Part shown: positions 54,031-64,000 of the stretch, one piece after another | Layout of the letters: every line of letters starts with the position of its first letter | Numbering within the stretch: position 1 is the stretch's first letter | From: Elusimicrobia bacterium RIFCSPLOWO2_02_FULL_39_32 | GTDB taxonomy: Bacteria; Elusimicrobiota; Elusimicrobia; 2-02-FULL-39-32 | NCBI GenBank assembly: GCA_001800135.1 | Contig: MGUU01000008.1 | Location: forward strand, 88,425 to 152,424 | Length of the DNA stretch: 64,000 bases | Direction of reading: 5' to 3' | Made by a program: the position numbers and the translations under genes | The notes under the pieces: generated by a model | The model's input: only the letters and a program-made list of their open reading frames with translations | Told to the model about the DNA's origin: nothing | Database searches by the model: none

Positions 54031-55519
54031 ACCAGATCAAAATCACTCCATCAAATTCGGCACGGACGGCTGGAGAGGAATTATTGCGGAAAATTTCACC
54101 TTTCAAAATGTGCATCAGGTCACCCATGCGGTTGCCAAAACCTTTCAATCCAAAAAAAAAGATTCAAAAAAAATATTTGTGGGGTATGATCATCGTTTCA
54201 TTGCAAAAAATTTTGCTAAAGAAGTTATAAAGAACCTCATCTCACACGGCTATAAAGCAGAACTTCTTCCCTTTCCAGTTTCTTCTCCTTATCTATCTTA
54301 TGTTACCTGGCTAAATAAGTCCCCTTTTGGAGTTATTTTAACCGCAAGTCATAATCCTCCAAAATATTTAGGGTTTAAAATAAAAGGGTCTTTTGGCGGA
54401 TCCATGGGGCAGGAGACGATTGATCTAGTAGAAAAAAACCTGCATTCTCTTCAAACGGAAAATGATTTCCAGCCAAAACTTCCTAAACTAGAAAAAACAA
54501 TTCTTGAAATAAAGGAATCAAAAGATTTTATAGAATCCTATATCAATTATCTTAAAAATAATCTGGAAATTGGACTTTTAATAAAATCTAAAAAAATTCT
54601 TACCATAGATCCTCTGTATGGCTCAGCCTGTAAAATTGCCGATAAATTTTTCAATAGTTTAATGAAAAAAAGCAAGATTAAAACCCATTTTATTCATAAC
54701 AAAATTGACCCTCTTTTTGGGGGCTTAAATCCAGAACCCATTGAAAAATACCTGGATGATTTGAAAATGGAGACTAAAAGAACAGGGTCTCTTGTTGGCT
54801 TTGCTTTAGATGGGGATGGGGATCGTTTGGGTGTCATAGATGAAAAAGGCAACTATCTTACTCCCTGCCAAGTCTTTGCCCTTCTTACCTACTATCTCCT
54901 CAGTGAAAAAAAATTAAAGGGCACGGTGGTTCAATCCGTCTCTTTAGGGTATCTGACTTCCAGGATCGCCCGAGATTTTAATTGTATTTTTGAGGAAGTC
55001 CCTGTTGGTTTTAAATATCTTACGGAAAAATTATTAAAAGGAGATGTCCTGGCAGCTGGAGAAGAGTCTGGCGGCTATGCTTTTTCTCAAACTAAAAAAA
55101 GGGCAAGCAAAGGAACTCTCCTGCCGGAACGGGATGGATTATTCTCTGCGCTACTTTTTTTAGAAATGACCTTAAAAATGAATAAGCCTGTAAGCCAAAT
55201 TTTAGGAATTCTTCAGAAAAAGTATGGGTTCTCAAATTATAATAGACAAGATGTTCACCTCGCCAACCCAATAGAAGATCGAGAAGGATTTATAAAAAAA
55301 TTACAAAATAATTTCCCTAGAAAATGGTTTGGATTAAAAGTACGGGAAATAAAAACTCTGGATGGATTAAAAATAACTTTTGAAAATGACTCATGGATTC
55401 TTGTAAGGCCTTCCGGCACAGAATCGCTCTTACGCACCTATGCTGAATTCGAAAATAAGACTCTCACAGATGAATCTTTAAAAAAAATCTTTAGCCTTGT
55501 AACCCCCTTAATCCAATGA
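54008..55519 (+). CDS. Phosphomannomutase/phosphoglucomutase
   Basis: Alpha-D-phosphohexomutase of 503 aa interconverting hexose 6- and 1-phosphates. Near the N-terminus FGTDGWRGIIAE; the phosphoserine loop is TASHNPPKYLGF, the metal loop ALDGDGDRLGVID, and the sugar-binding GEESGGYAFSQ and phosphate-binding RPSGTESLLRTY follow. Between a PMI-like cupin and a guanylyltransferase it fits mannose-1-phosphate synthesis, though glucose-phosphate is equally possible. Starts at ATG 54008 or 54014, both inside the cupin gene. Confidence 0.92.
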   Translation: MIMQESNKPDQNHSIKFGTDGWRGIIAENFTFQNVHQVTHAVAKTFQSKKKDSKKIFVGYDHRFIAKNFAKEVIKNLISHGYKAELLPFPVSSPYLSYVTWLNKSPFGVILTASHNPPKYLGFKIKGSFGGSMGQETIDLVEKNLHSLQTENDFQPKLPKLEKTILEIKESKDFIESYINYLKNNLEIGLLIKSKKILTIDPLYGSACKIADKFFNSLMKKSKIKTHFIHNKIDPLFGGLNPEPIEKYLDDLKMETKRTGSLVGFALDGDGDRLGVIDEKGNYLTPCQVFALLTYYLLSEKKLKGTVVQSVSLGYLTSRIARDFNCIFEEVPVGFKYLTEKLLKGDVLAAGEESGGYAFSQTKKRASKGTLLPERDGLFSALLFLEMTLKMNKPVSQILGILQKKYGFSNYNRQDVHLANPIEDREGFIKKLQNNFPRKWFGLKVREIKTLDGLKITFENDSWILVRPSGTESLLRTYAEFENKTLTDESLKKIFSLVTPLIQ

Positions 55520-56565
55520 TCGCCATGGTGATATCCGCTGGAATTGGCGAGCGGTTAAGACCTCTTACCTACTATACCCCAAAACCAATGGTGCCTGTTT
55601 TAAATAAACCGGTTTTGGAATATACCCTTGAAAATTTAGCCAAACATCATATTAGGGAAGTCGTCATTAATCTTGGGCCCCAATCATGCGCCATTCAAAA
55701 TTATTTTGGCAGCGGCTCTAGTTTAAATATGAAAATTCATTATTCCAAAGAAAGAAATCTTTTAGGAACAGCTGGCGGCGTTAAAAAAGTGGAAAGCATC
55801 ATCCAAAAGGATTCGGATCCGGATTTTCTAGTTGCAAGCGGGGATAACTTTTCCGATATTAATTTTACTGAAGCAATCGCTTTTCATAAAAAGAAAAAAG
55901 CTTTAATCACCATTGCCTTAAAAGATGTGGAGAGCAGGTTTGAATATGGAATACCCATATGCGACTCTTCTGGGCGCATTCAAAAATTCATTGAGAAACC
56001 AAGCTGGGGGGACATCTTTGGAAAACAGGTGAACACAGGAATCTATCTGTTTAACAAAAAAATCTTTGAAACCATACCTGAAAAACATCCTTATGATTTT
56101 GGCAAACAACTATTTCCTCGTCTTCTTAAATTAAAAAAACCAATTTTCGGATATAAGATGAATGCATTCTGGACAGACATAGGCAATATTAAAGAATATA
56201 GAAGAGCTCAATCCGCTGCTTTAAATAACCAACTTAAAATAAAAATTTCCGGAAAAGAAATTAAACCCAAAATCTGGGTCGGAGAAAGAACCACGATAGA
56301 AAAAGGAGTGAAAATGATCGCGCCTTGCTTTATTGGAAGCGATTGTTTAATAAAAAAAAATGCTACAATAGGCGCTCACGCGATTGTGGGGAACGGGGCA
56401 ATCGTTGATTCTCATGCAAATATTGTTGATTCTATTTTGTGGGAGAATGTAAAAATAGAAAAAAAAGTTCAATTAAAAAATTGTATTGTTGGGTCGCAAA
56501 TTCTCGTGCCGGAAAGTCTCAATCTCTATGAAGCGATCATTTTTCCAAAAAGGAAAGAAAAATAA
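55516..56565 (+). CDS. Sugar-phosphate nucleotidyltransferase (mannose-1-P guanylyltransferase-like)
   Basis: Nucleotidyltransferase of 349 aa: ISAGIGERLRPLTYYTPKPM at the N-terminus, the metal site ASGDNFSDIN, and the sugar-side FIEKPSWGD. The catalytic ~230 residues are followed by a hexapeptide beta-helix (IGSDCLIKKNATIGAHAIVG). It overlaps the phosphomutase by 4 nt (ATGA), which would hand it hexose-1-phosphate; GDP-mannose for gmd is the likely product. The signature reads GIGERLRP rather than the usual G-x-G-T-R-LRP, a small deviation. Confidence 0.86.
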   Translation: MIAMVISAGIGERLRPLTYYTPKPMVPVLNKPVLEYTLENLAKHHIREVVINLGPQSCAIQNYFGSGSSLNMKIHYSKERNLLGTAGGVKKVESIIQKDSDPDFLVASGDNFSDINFTEAIAFHKKKKALITIALKDVESRFEYGIPICDSSGRIQKFIEKPSWGDIFGKQVNTGIYLFNKKIFETIPEKHPYDFGKQLFPRLLKLKKPIFGYKMNAFWTDIGNIKEYRRAQSAALNNQLKIKISGKEIKPKIWVGERTTIEKGVKMIAPCFIGSDCLIKKNATIGAHAIVGNGAIVDSHANIVDSILWENVKIEKKVQLKNCIVGSQILVPESLNLYEAIIFPKRKEK

Positions 56566-56589
56566 TTTTTAAGGAGGCAAATTTTAAGT

Positions 56590-57765
56590 ATGAGCAAAGG
56601 AAAATATTTTTTTACTTCGGAATCTGTAACTGAAGGACATCCAGACAAAGTATGTGATCAACTTTCCGATGCGGTATTAGATGAAGTTTTAAAACAGGAT
56701 CCCATTGGAAGAGTGGCTTGTGAATCCTTTATTACAGTAGGTTTAGTGATTGTAGGCGGAGAAATTACAACCAAGGGATATGTGGAGATTGGGGAATTAG
56801 TGCGACAAACCATTAAGGATATAGGATACAATCATTCCAAATATGGTTTTAACTATGAAACTTGCGCTGTGTTAAACGCTATTGGCAGACAATCTCCTGA
56901 CATTTCGCAAGGGGTAGATACCGGAGGCGCCGGAGATCAAGGATTAATGATCGGGTATGCTTGCGATGAAACTGAAGAACTCATGCCTTTAGCAATTACT
57001 TTAGCTCATCGCTTAACCAGACGCTTGGCCTTTGTTCGCAAGAAAAAAATTCTTCCTTTTTTAGGACCGGATGGAAAATCCCAGGTGACGGTTGAATATG
57101 ATGACCATAAAGCGATGAGAGTAGATACCATTGTGGTCAGTTCTCAGCATACGGATGAAATTCTGGACCGTTCTGGAAAAAAGATAACGGAAAAAGCAAG
57201 AGAGGAAATCATAAAAGAAGTGATTAAACCAGTTATTCCAAAAGCATTGATTGATAACAAAACAAAATATTTTGTAAACCCAACAGGCAAATTTGTTGTG
57301 GGCGGGCCTCAATCCGACACTGGCATGACAGGCAGGAAATTAATTGTGGATACCTATGGCGGCTGGGCTGCGCACGGAGGAGGAGCCTTCTCCGGAAAAG
57401 ATCCAACAAAAGTAGATCGTTCCGCCTGCTATATGGCGCGTTACATTGCAAAAAATATCGTGGCTTCAAAACTAGCGACTCAATGCACTGTGCAATTAGC
57501 TTACGCAATTGGCGTGGCTGATCCAGTGAGCGTAATGATTGATACTCATGGAACAGGAAAAATCAATTCTGAAATTCTAACCAAACTTGTAAAAGAAATC
57601 TTCCCACTCACTCCCAGAGGAATTATTGAGTATTTAAGGCTGAGAAGACCTATTTATAAATTAACTGCAAGTTATGGCCATTTTGGCAGAACTGAACCGG
57701 AATTTACCTGGGAAAAAACAGATAAAGCGGATCAATTAAAAAGAGAAGCTAGCAGATTAGCTTGA
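56590..57765 (+). CDS. metK: S-adenosylmethionine synthetase
   Basis: Forms SAM from methionine and ATP; 391 aa. [17 protein letters not shown], the [13 protein letters not shown] hexapeptide region, the P-loop-like [17 protein letters not shown] and SDTGMTGRK are all conserved. A strong ribosome site (aaggagg, 56570-56576) precedes ATG 56590 by 13 nt. It is followed by a long palindrome and then ahcY, which handles the SAH left after SAM use. No SAM riboswitch fits in the 24-nt gap upstream. Confidence 0.97.
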   Translation: MSKGKYFFTSESVTEGHPDKVCDQLSDAVLDEVLKQDPIGRVACESFITVGLVIVGGEITTKGYVEIGELVRQTIKDIGYNHSKYGFNYETCAVLNAIGRQSPDISQGVDTGGAGDQGLMIGYACDETEELMPLAITLAHRLTRRLAFVRKKKILPFLGPDGKSQVTVEYDDHKAMRVDTIVVSSQHTDEILDRSGKKITEKAREEIIKEVIKPVIPKALIDNKTKYFVNPTGKFVVGGPQSDTGMTGRKLIVDTYGGWAAHGGGAFSGKDPTKVDRSACYMARYIAKNIVASKLATQCTVQLAYAIGVADPVSVMIDTHGTGKINSEILTKLVKEIFPLTPRGIIEYLRLRRPIYKLTASYGHFGRTEPEFTWEKTDKADQLKREASRLA

Positions 57766-57777
57766 CCCAAAATATTC

Positions 57778-57909
57778 AATTAGGTAAATGTTTAGCGCAC
57801 CGTCGTCCCGCTTGCATTGGGAATCTAGAAGTAGAGAGATATCTGTCTTGATTCCCAATGCAAGCGGGAATGGTAATATGACGATCTTGCGCTAAACGGT
57901 TACTCAATT
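57778..57909. repeat. Nested palindrome between metK and ahcY
   Basis: Inner arms of 20 bp are perfect (57806-57825, tcccgcttgcattgggaatc, with 57850-57869) around a 24-nt loop. Outside them, gtttagcgca (57790-57799) pairs perfectly with 57888-57897, extending imperfectly to about 57778 and 57909 (18 of 22). The inner part resembles REP-like palindromes of the TTCCCGC...GCGGGAA style. The outer arms lie just after the metK stop, echoing the layout of the three hairpin elements. Confidence 0.8.
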
Positions 57910-57937
57910 AGTTCTACGAGTTGAAAATAAAATTTAA

Positions 57938-59248
<1,311 letters not shown>

Positions 59249-59418
59249 AGCCCAAGAACTGACATCAGTACTTAAGGTTAAAAAATAGAAAATTTTTTTC
59301 TTAAATTTAAATTGAATATTGTAATAAAAATAAATTAGAATAAAAATTGGGCTATTCTGTCTTATTGGTTTTAAGGAAAATTATTTTTAGAAAAAATCAT
59401 ATAGGCTAAATATTCAAT

Positions 59419-61059
59419 TTGTTAAGAATCAAATATTTCATTTTTTTCAATCTTCTTTTAATCTCATCTCTTTTTTTAAACCATTTCTCCCTAGCAGTGC
59501 CTCCGCCTGACTGGCTGCCAAAGTCAAAACAGCCAACCTGTCATACCAATACAAAAGCTCAAATGGAAAGACTAAATCTCCAAAAAAAGTTCGCGCCATT
59601 TCTTGCTCCTCCCATCTCTGCCACAACCTACAAACTTGCAGTTATCCGAGTTGATTTCCCTGATAAGACGATGTCTAAAACAAAAGCTCAGACAGAAAGC
59701 GACTTTAACAAATTTAGAGATTTTTATCTGGAAAATTCGTTTAATCTTTTAACTGTAAGTTTCACTGTAACTAGTGGTGGAAGTGGAAGTGAAGGCGCTT
59801 TTGGATTGTTTAAAAATCATTCTTACTATGCTAAAGGAATAGATAGTAAATATGAGGAACTTGTTTTAGATGCTATTGCTACAGCAACTGCCGGTGGTTT
59901 TAATTTTTCTTCTTATGATCATGTCATGCTTTATCATGCCGGGGAAGGATCAGAAACATCCTCCTCTCCCAACAGCTTGATCTGGTCTGTTTATTTTTCA
60001 TCTATTGGTGACGGACCAAAAGCGAGTGGAAAAACTTTTCCAGGAATTACAGTAGTTCCTGAAGATGAAGTTGGAAGCGTGGAACCTTTAGGGGTCATCT
60101 GTCATGAATATGGTCATCAATTAGGATTGCCAGACCTCTATAATACAAGCACTGGCGGCAATGCTATTGGAAAATGGAGTTTAATGGATGGAGGATCCTA
60201 TTTAGGAACTCCTCAAGGCTTGTATCCAGCTCATTTAGATGCCTGGTCTAAATTATTTTTAGGTTTTTCTAATCCACAAACCATCACTTATACTGAAGAG
60301 ACTGCCAAAACTATTTCCCAAGCCCAAACCAGCCGCACTGGTTTTATCAGGCTTCCAATTGAGGTGAGCGCTACAGGAGGAAGCAATGAATATTTTCTCC
60401 TAGAATATAGAAGAATTGGCGGAGCCACTTATGATACAGGCATTCCAGGTCAAGGGCTTTTGATTTGGCATATAGATGATTCAATCGCCTCTGACTCTAC
60501 TAAATTAAGTAATAATACCGTAAATGTAGATCCCTCTCATAAAGGAGTGGACTTAGTGGAAGCAGACTCCTCAGATCCTTCTAGCAATAATGGGGATAGC
60601 GGAGACCCATGGAGCGACGCCTCAAGTGAAACTGTTTTTAAATCCCCCAAAGCTAATGCCTACAATGCAACAGATTCTGGAATTCAAGTTTCAGATATAT
60701 CCACTCCGGGTTTTTCATCCATCTCATTTAAAATCAAGATGCCTTTTAGTAATCCCACGGTTGCTCAAAATAGCGTTTCTGTAAGAGGCGGGGAAAAAGG
60801 ATACACAAATCCAGAACTTGGGGAAAAGGCATTAATCAGTTTTAAACCTTCAAAATCAGAGCCAATTGAAATCAAAATATTTTCTTTAAATGGGGACCTT
60901 GTATGGGAAACTAAAGTGGATGGCACTCAAAATCAAAAAAAAGATATAAATTGGGACGGAAAAAATTCAGATGGAACAACAGTATCTTCCGGAATCTATC
61001 TTCTTCATGTTTCTGGAGGAGGCATTAACTCTAAAAAGAAGGTTGCCATTGCTAGATAA
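59419..61059 (+). CDS. Secreted M6 family metalloprotease with C-terminal FlgD/T9SS-like domain
   Basis: Exported zinc endopeptidase of the immune-inhibitor-A (M6) family, 546 aa. The signal peptide is followed by VPPPDW. The zinc site HEYGHQLG has H229, E230 and H233, with WSLMDGGSY as the downstream Met-turn region. The last ~85 residues form an Ig-like FlgD/type-A-sorting style domain (IKIFSLNGDLVWE, SSGIYLLHVSGG), ending in KKKVAIAR. The TTG start has no strong ribosome site. A 170-nt AT-rich gap upstream shows no clear promoter. It is the first gene of a three-gene set with a PorV-like protein and a second M6 protease. Confidence 0.88.
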   Translation: MLRIKYFIFFNLLLISSLFLNHFSLAVPPPDWLPKSKQPTCHTNTKAQMERLNLQKKFAPFLAPPISATTYKLAVIRVDFPDKTMSKTKAQTESDFNKFRDFYLENSFNLLTVSFTVTSGGSGSEGAFGLFKNHSYYAKGIDSKYEELVLDAIATATAGGFNFSSYDHVMLYHAGEGSETSSSPNSLIWSVYFSSIGDGPKASGKTFPGITVVPEDEVGSVEPLGVICHEYGHQLGLPDLYNTSTGGNAIGKWSLMDGGSYLGTPQGLYPAHLDAWSKLFLGFSNPQTITYTEETAKTISQAQTSRTGFIRLPIEVSATGGSNEYFLLEYRRIGGATYDTGIPGQGLLIWHIDDSIASDSTKLSNNTVNVDPSHKGVDLVEADSSDPSSNNGDSGDPWSDASSETVFKSPKANAYNATDSGIQVSDISTPGFSSISFKIKMPFSNPTVAQNSVSVRGGEKGYTNPELGEKALISFKPSKSEPIEIKIFSLNGDLVWETKVDGTQNQKKDINWDGKNSDGTTVSSGIYLLHVSGGGINSKKKVAIAR

Positions 61060-62107
61060 AAGCCTAAAACCAACAAACAAAGCTTTTTCATTGTCTTCCA
61101 CAATTCAGTGTCGGTTCTGGTGTAAAAAACTCCTTTTTTTTATTATTTTATTAGTTTTAAATTCTTCACAAATAGCCCAAGCTGCTGGCACAACTGCCGC
61201 AGGAGTCTTGTTAAAAAGCCCGCATGCAAAACCTCTAAGCATGGCGGAATCTTTTAGCTCTATTAGTTCAGACCTTGGCGGAATTTCTGCTCTGCATTAT
61301 AATCCAAGCGCCCCAGCATTTTTAAACCGATGTGAAGCGAGTTTTATGGGACAAAAAGGTTTAGTGGAAGATAATTTTGGAACCTTCTTCCTAGGTATCC
61401 CAACTAATTGGGGAACCTACTCTACTAGTATTCTTTACTACAATCTTGGAGATGTTGAGCTGATTGATACCCTTGGCCAATCTAAAACCGTTACTGCCCA
61501 AGAAGATCTGGTTGCCAGTTTTAATTATTCTGAAACGATTCTTGAAAAATATGGCACAGGAATTTCCTTGAAAATAATTCATGCTAAGTTAGTTGAGACA
61601 TTTAGTTCCAATGCGATTGCCATAGATTTTGGCGGGTTAGTAAAATTCTTCAATAAGCAATGCGCCTTGGGTTTTTCCGCGCAAAATATAGGCAGTAAAC
61701 TCACCTATATCAATACCAGCGAGTCTTTGCCTCTCACTGTCCGTGGGGGGCTCTCCTATCATGTTTCTTTTAAAAACTTGGGGTTTAAAAACTGGGGAAG
61801 TTCCCTCTTAAGTTTCGATGTTGTAAAGGAAACCGAACAAAATTTAAAAAGTTTAATAGGCTTTGAATATCTTTGGAACGAGACTTTAGCTTTGCGCGCG
61901 GGAACTAAAATTGGGCAAGACCGGGGGAAATATAATTTTGGAATTGGTTTTCTTATTGGAAATTTTGGGCTAGATTACGCATTAACTGATTCTGAAAGTT
62001 TAGGAAAAAGTCATTCTGCTTCATTAACTTATTTGTTTGAGATAAAATCTCTTACTCCTCAATCTAGGAAACCAAGTGAAAAAAATAGTGAAAATGAAAA
62101 ATTTTAA
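61049..62107 (+). CDS. PorV/FadL-like outer-membrane beta-barrel protein
   Basis: About 352 aa. A hydrophobic signal (LLFFIILLVLNSSQIAQA) ends at AAG, after which the mature part shows alternating beta-strand segments and the PorV/PorQ/UPF0164-type N-terminus (GVLLKSPHAKPLSMAESF, ALHYNPSAPAF). In type IX secretion PorV shuttles cargo bearing C-terminal sorting domains. Start uncertain: TTG 61049 (agaagg upstream, overlapping the M6 stop by 11 nt) is used; TTG 61091 also gives a good signal peptide, and an ATG at 60971 lies further upstream. It is flanked on both sides by M6 proteases and overlaps the second. Confidence 0.75.
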   Translation: MLDKSLKPTNKAFSLSSTIQCRFWCKKLLFFIILLVLNSSQIAQAAGTTAAGVLLKSPHAKPLSMAESFSSISSDLGGISALHYNPSAPAFLNRCEASFMGQKGLVEDNFGTFFLGIPTNWGTYSTSILYYNLGDVELIDTLGQSKTVTAQEDLVASFNYSETILEKYGTGISLKIIHAKLVETFSSNAIAIDFGGLVKFFNKQCALGFSAQNIGSKLTYINTSESLPLTVRGGLSYHVSFKNLGFKNWGSSLLSFDVVKETEQNLKSLIGFEYLWNETLALRAGTKIGQDRGKYNFGIGFLIGNFGLDYALTDSESLGKSHSASLTYLFEIKSLTPQSRKPSEKNSENEKF

Positions 62108-63899
62108 AAAGAATATTTTTTTAAATTTCTTAATTCCTTTTTTTTTCTTTTCAGGATTTATTTTGCTTTTCCTTTTCAACCCTTCTTTACTCCTAGCCGT
62201 GCCCCCGCCTCCGGGTTTTAAACAACCTATTCAAAACCCTTGTAAGGTAAATCCGATTGCAATTAAAAAAAACTTCCAAAGGATTAAAGCAGCTCCTTTT
62301 TTCCCTTTACCTCTTAGTCCCACTACCTCTTATATCGCTGTTATCCGTGTGGATTTTTCTGACAAGAGCATGACTAAATCAAAAGCTGAGACAGAACAAT
62401 TTTTTGAGAGTCTTAAAAATTTTTATTTAGAAAACTCTTATGGCATCTTAACTGTGAGCGCTACAGTTACCAATAGAATTTCAGGCGGCAGCGCTGGCGC
62501 CCAAGGCGCCTATAGGCTGCCAAGTTCCCTTGCAAGCTATGCCCAAGGGATTTGCTCTAACTTCAGTGATCTAGCCAAAGACGCTCTTTCTGCGGCAGAC
62601 ACTGATCTAAATTTTGCTGATGCAAGGACAGACCTGGCTGGAAATCAATCCTATAGTCATGTGATGATTTATCATGCTGGCATTGGAGCGGAAACTGCCA
62701 ATGATTCTGGTTGCCAGACTGACAATATCTGGTCTGTTTTTGCTCCTACAGTTGCAGCAAGCGCTGCTGTGACTGAAGGCATACGAGTGCCCTTTGCCGC
62801 TGATGGAATTTCCTTTAATGGAGCTACGGTTGTGCCGGAAAATGAGGCGCAAAATATTGAGCCTTTAGGAGTCATCTGCCATGAATATGGTCATCAATTA
62901 GGGCTCCCAGATCTTTATCAGACCTCTGCTAAAGCTGTGGTGGGTCAATGGAGTTTAATGGATAGCGGGGTTTATATAGGTTCTCCCAAAGGTTCTAATC
63001 CAGCGCACTTAGATGCCTGGTCTAAACAATTCTTAGGTTTTTTCTCTAATCCAAACACAATCACCCCAACTGAATCCCCTATGACCTTCCCACTAGATTT
63101 TGCTCTTTCCTCTGGAAACGCTTTTGTAAAAATAGCCATTTCCGGTGTTTCCGGTGTGGACAGCTCTAAAGAATATTTTCTAATTGAACGCAGAGCTGCT
63201 GCTTCCTTAACAAAAAAAATATATGATGATAGTCTCCCTTTTGGAATTCAAAAAGAAGGATATTTAATTTGGCATATTGATGACTCCATTGCCGCTGATT
63301 CTAGCCGTTTGGAAGCGAATAATATTAATAATGGCTCTCCAAACTTGGGAGTTGATCTTGTGGAAGCAGCCGGCGGCGGGGCGATTGCTTTGACCTCTGG
63401 CAAAGAGAGTGATCCATTTCCAGGAAGCGAGGGAAATACATTATTCGCAGCTCCTCATTCCAATGCTTTTAACGGGCAGCAGTCTGGAATTGTAGTGACT
63501 GGATTTACCTCTTCCCAACTAACAGCAAAAAAAGCCTTTGCAACCACTGATGTGGAAGTGACAAAAACAATTAATTTTCCAAACCCAGGAGGACCAAATT
63601 ATCTACAAAAATCCGGGGCTCCAGCCAAAACAGTCACCACCATTGTATTGAACTTAACCCGTTCTGCAAAAAAAATAGAGCTAGCTCTTTATGACATTAC
63701 TGGGATTTTAATTAAAGAAGTTCCTCAAAGTTCAATTAAAGCAAATGGTTCTGCCACTCAAACCAATAAATTTGTCTATGAATATGATTGGGACGGAACA
63801 AATGGAGAAAATGAATCAGTGGCTTCTGGTGTTTACTTATACCGATTTAAAATAGATGACTCCATAGTTAAAACTGGGAAATTAGTTTTAATTCGTTAA
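62076..63899 (+). CDS. Secreted M6 family metalloprotease with C-terminal FlgD/T9SS-like domain
   Basis: A second M6 protease, 607 aa, clearly paralogous to the gene at 59419 (shared VICHEYGHQLGLPDLY and DAWSK stretches). The signal peptide has a long hydrophobic core (FLNFLIPFFFFSGFILLF). The zinc site HEYGH has H269, E270 and H273. After a NFPNPGGPN segment the C-terminal domain (LALYDITGILIKE, ASGVYLYRFKI, KTGKLVLIR) matches the FlgD/type A sorting style even better than its partner. Start GTG 62076 has aggaa 5 nt upstream; ATG 62094 is an alternative. The stop is followed at once by hairpin element copy 3. Confidence 0.88.
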   Translation: MKKIVKMKNFKKNIFLNFLIPFFFFSGFILLFLFNPSLLLAVPPPPGFKQPIQNPCKVNPIAIKKNFQRIKAAPFFPLPLSPTTSYIAVIRVDFSDKSMTKSKAETEQFFESLKNFYLENSYGILTVSATVTNRISGGSAGAQGAYRLPSSLASYAQGICSNFSDLAKDALSAADTDLNFADARTDLAGNQSYSHVMIYHAGIGAETANDSGCQTDNIWSVFAPTVAASAAVTEGIRVPFAADGISFNGATVVPENEAQNIEPLGVICHEYGHQLGLPDLYQTSAKAVVGQWSLMDSGVYIGSPKGSNPAHLDAWSKQFLGFFSNPNTITPTESPMTFPLDFALSSGNAFVKIAISGVSGVDSSKEYFLIERRAAASLTKKIYDDSLPFGIQKEGYLIWHIDDSIAADSSRLEANNINNGSPNLGVDLVEAAGGGAIALTSGKESDPFPGSEGNTLFAAPHSNAFNGQQSGIVVTGFTSSQLTAKKAFATTDVEVTKTINFPNPGGPNYLQKSGAPAKTVTTIVLNLTRSAKKIELALYDITGILIKEVPQSSIKANGSATQTNKFVYEYDWDGTNGENESVASGVYLYRFKIDDSIVKTGKLVLIR

Positions 63900-64000
63900 T
63901 ATTTTATTAAAAAATTGTTTTTCGAGGGACGTGAAAAAATTTTTACTCTCTTTCCGTTAAAAATTTTTGGTAGAGCGAGCCTCTGGGCGAGCGTTCCCGA
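63900..64000 (-). repeat. Hairpin element copy 3, inverted and cut by the window end
   Basis: Read on the minus strand, 63930-63994 is a 65-bp core nearly identical to copy 2 (two 1-nt insertions and about four substitutions), containing ccaaaaatttttaac and gaaagagagtaaaaattttt. The arm inside the window (about 63900-63929) begins right after the M6 stop codon. Only six bases of the other arm are seen (63995-64000): the first four (tccc) fit an inverted copy of the inner arm, the last two do not unless 2 nt are missing. Confidence 0.8.

Overview
This is a 64 kb, AT-rich window from what looks like an uncultivated Gram-negative (diderm) bacterium using the standard code. LptD, a PorV-like outer-membrane protein, signal peptides and a large surface-polysaccharide locus indicate an outer membrane. 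Gene order and family content (rho-M23-rpmE-prfA-prmC-murA, AlbA-type regulator, PorV/M6 operon) would fit a candidate phylum such as Omnitrophota or a relative. That assignment is a guess from gene content, not a phylogeny. All genes but one lie on the + strand, in long runs with 1-14 nt overlaps.

Layout. 1-5.7 kb: informational and envelope genes (rho 3' part, M23 peptidase, rpmE, prfA, prmC, murA). 5.7-9.2 kb: a very large exported repeat/HEAT protein. 9.3-11.4 kb: a lone minus-strand cupredoxin and an AlbA/Schlafen-type regulator. 11.4-23 kb: a his-trp supraoperon (hisD-B-H-A-F-I, lepB, trpE-G-D-C-F-B-A). hisG, hisC and hisE are absent, while the chorismate-to-tryptophan set is complete. 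23-28.4 kb: accD, folC, a ROK glucokinase and lptD. 28.4-56.6 kb: a polysaccharide locus. It has dTDP-rhamnose genes (rmlA, rmlB, rmlD; no rmlC), UDP-glucuronate/UDP-xylose genes, GDP-mannose genes and gmd, a Wzm/Wzt ABC exporter, GT-C type membrane proteins, an O-antigen ligase/polymerase, several glycosyltransferases and a WbaP-like initiating transferase. 56.6-59.2 kb: metK and ahcY. 59.4-63.9 kb: two secreted M6 metalloproteases around a PorV-like barrel protein.

The most unusual signal is a hairpin element seen three times (5690-5824, 19361-19491, 63900-64000, the last cut by the window edge). A conserved core of about 63-65 bp is flanked by long inverted arms. In the two complete copies the arms are perfect (36 and 34 bp) but differ between loci, and one arm runs over the stop codon of the upstream gene. 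The other arm therefore looks like an inverted duplication of host sequence. One copy lies in frame in the N-terminus of the large exported protein, and one sits inside the trp operon. Two further hairpins at gene junctions (22921-22987 and 57778-57909) have a similar layout but unrelated cores.

A second lead is the M6-PorV-M6 operon: both proteases end in FlgD/type-A-like C-terminal domains, suggesting a type IX-like secretion route. No tRNA, rRNA, CRISPR array or intact transposase gene was seen. No gene-free stretch exceeds 300 bases; the longest, 9698-9982, holds the divergent control region of the cupredoxin and AlbA genes.
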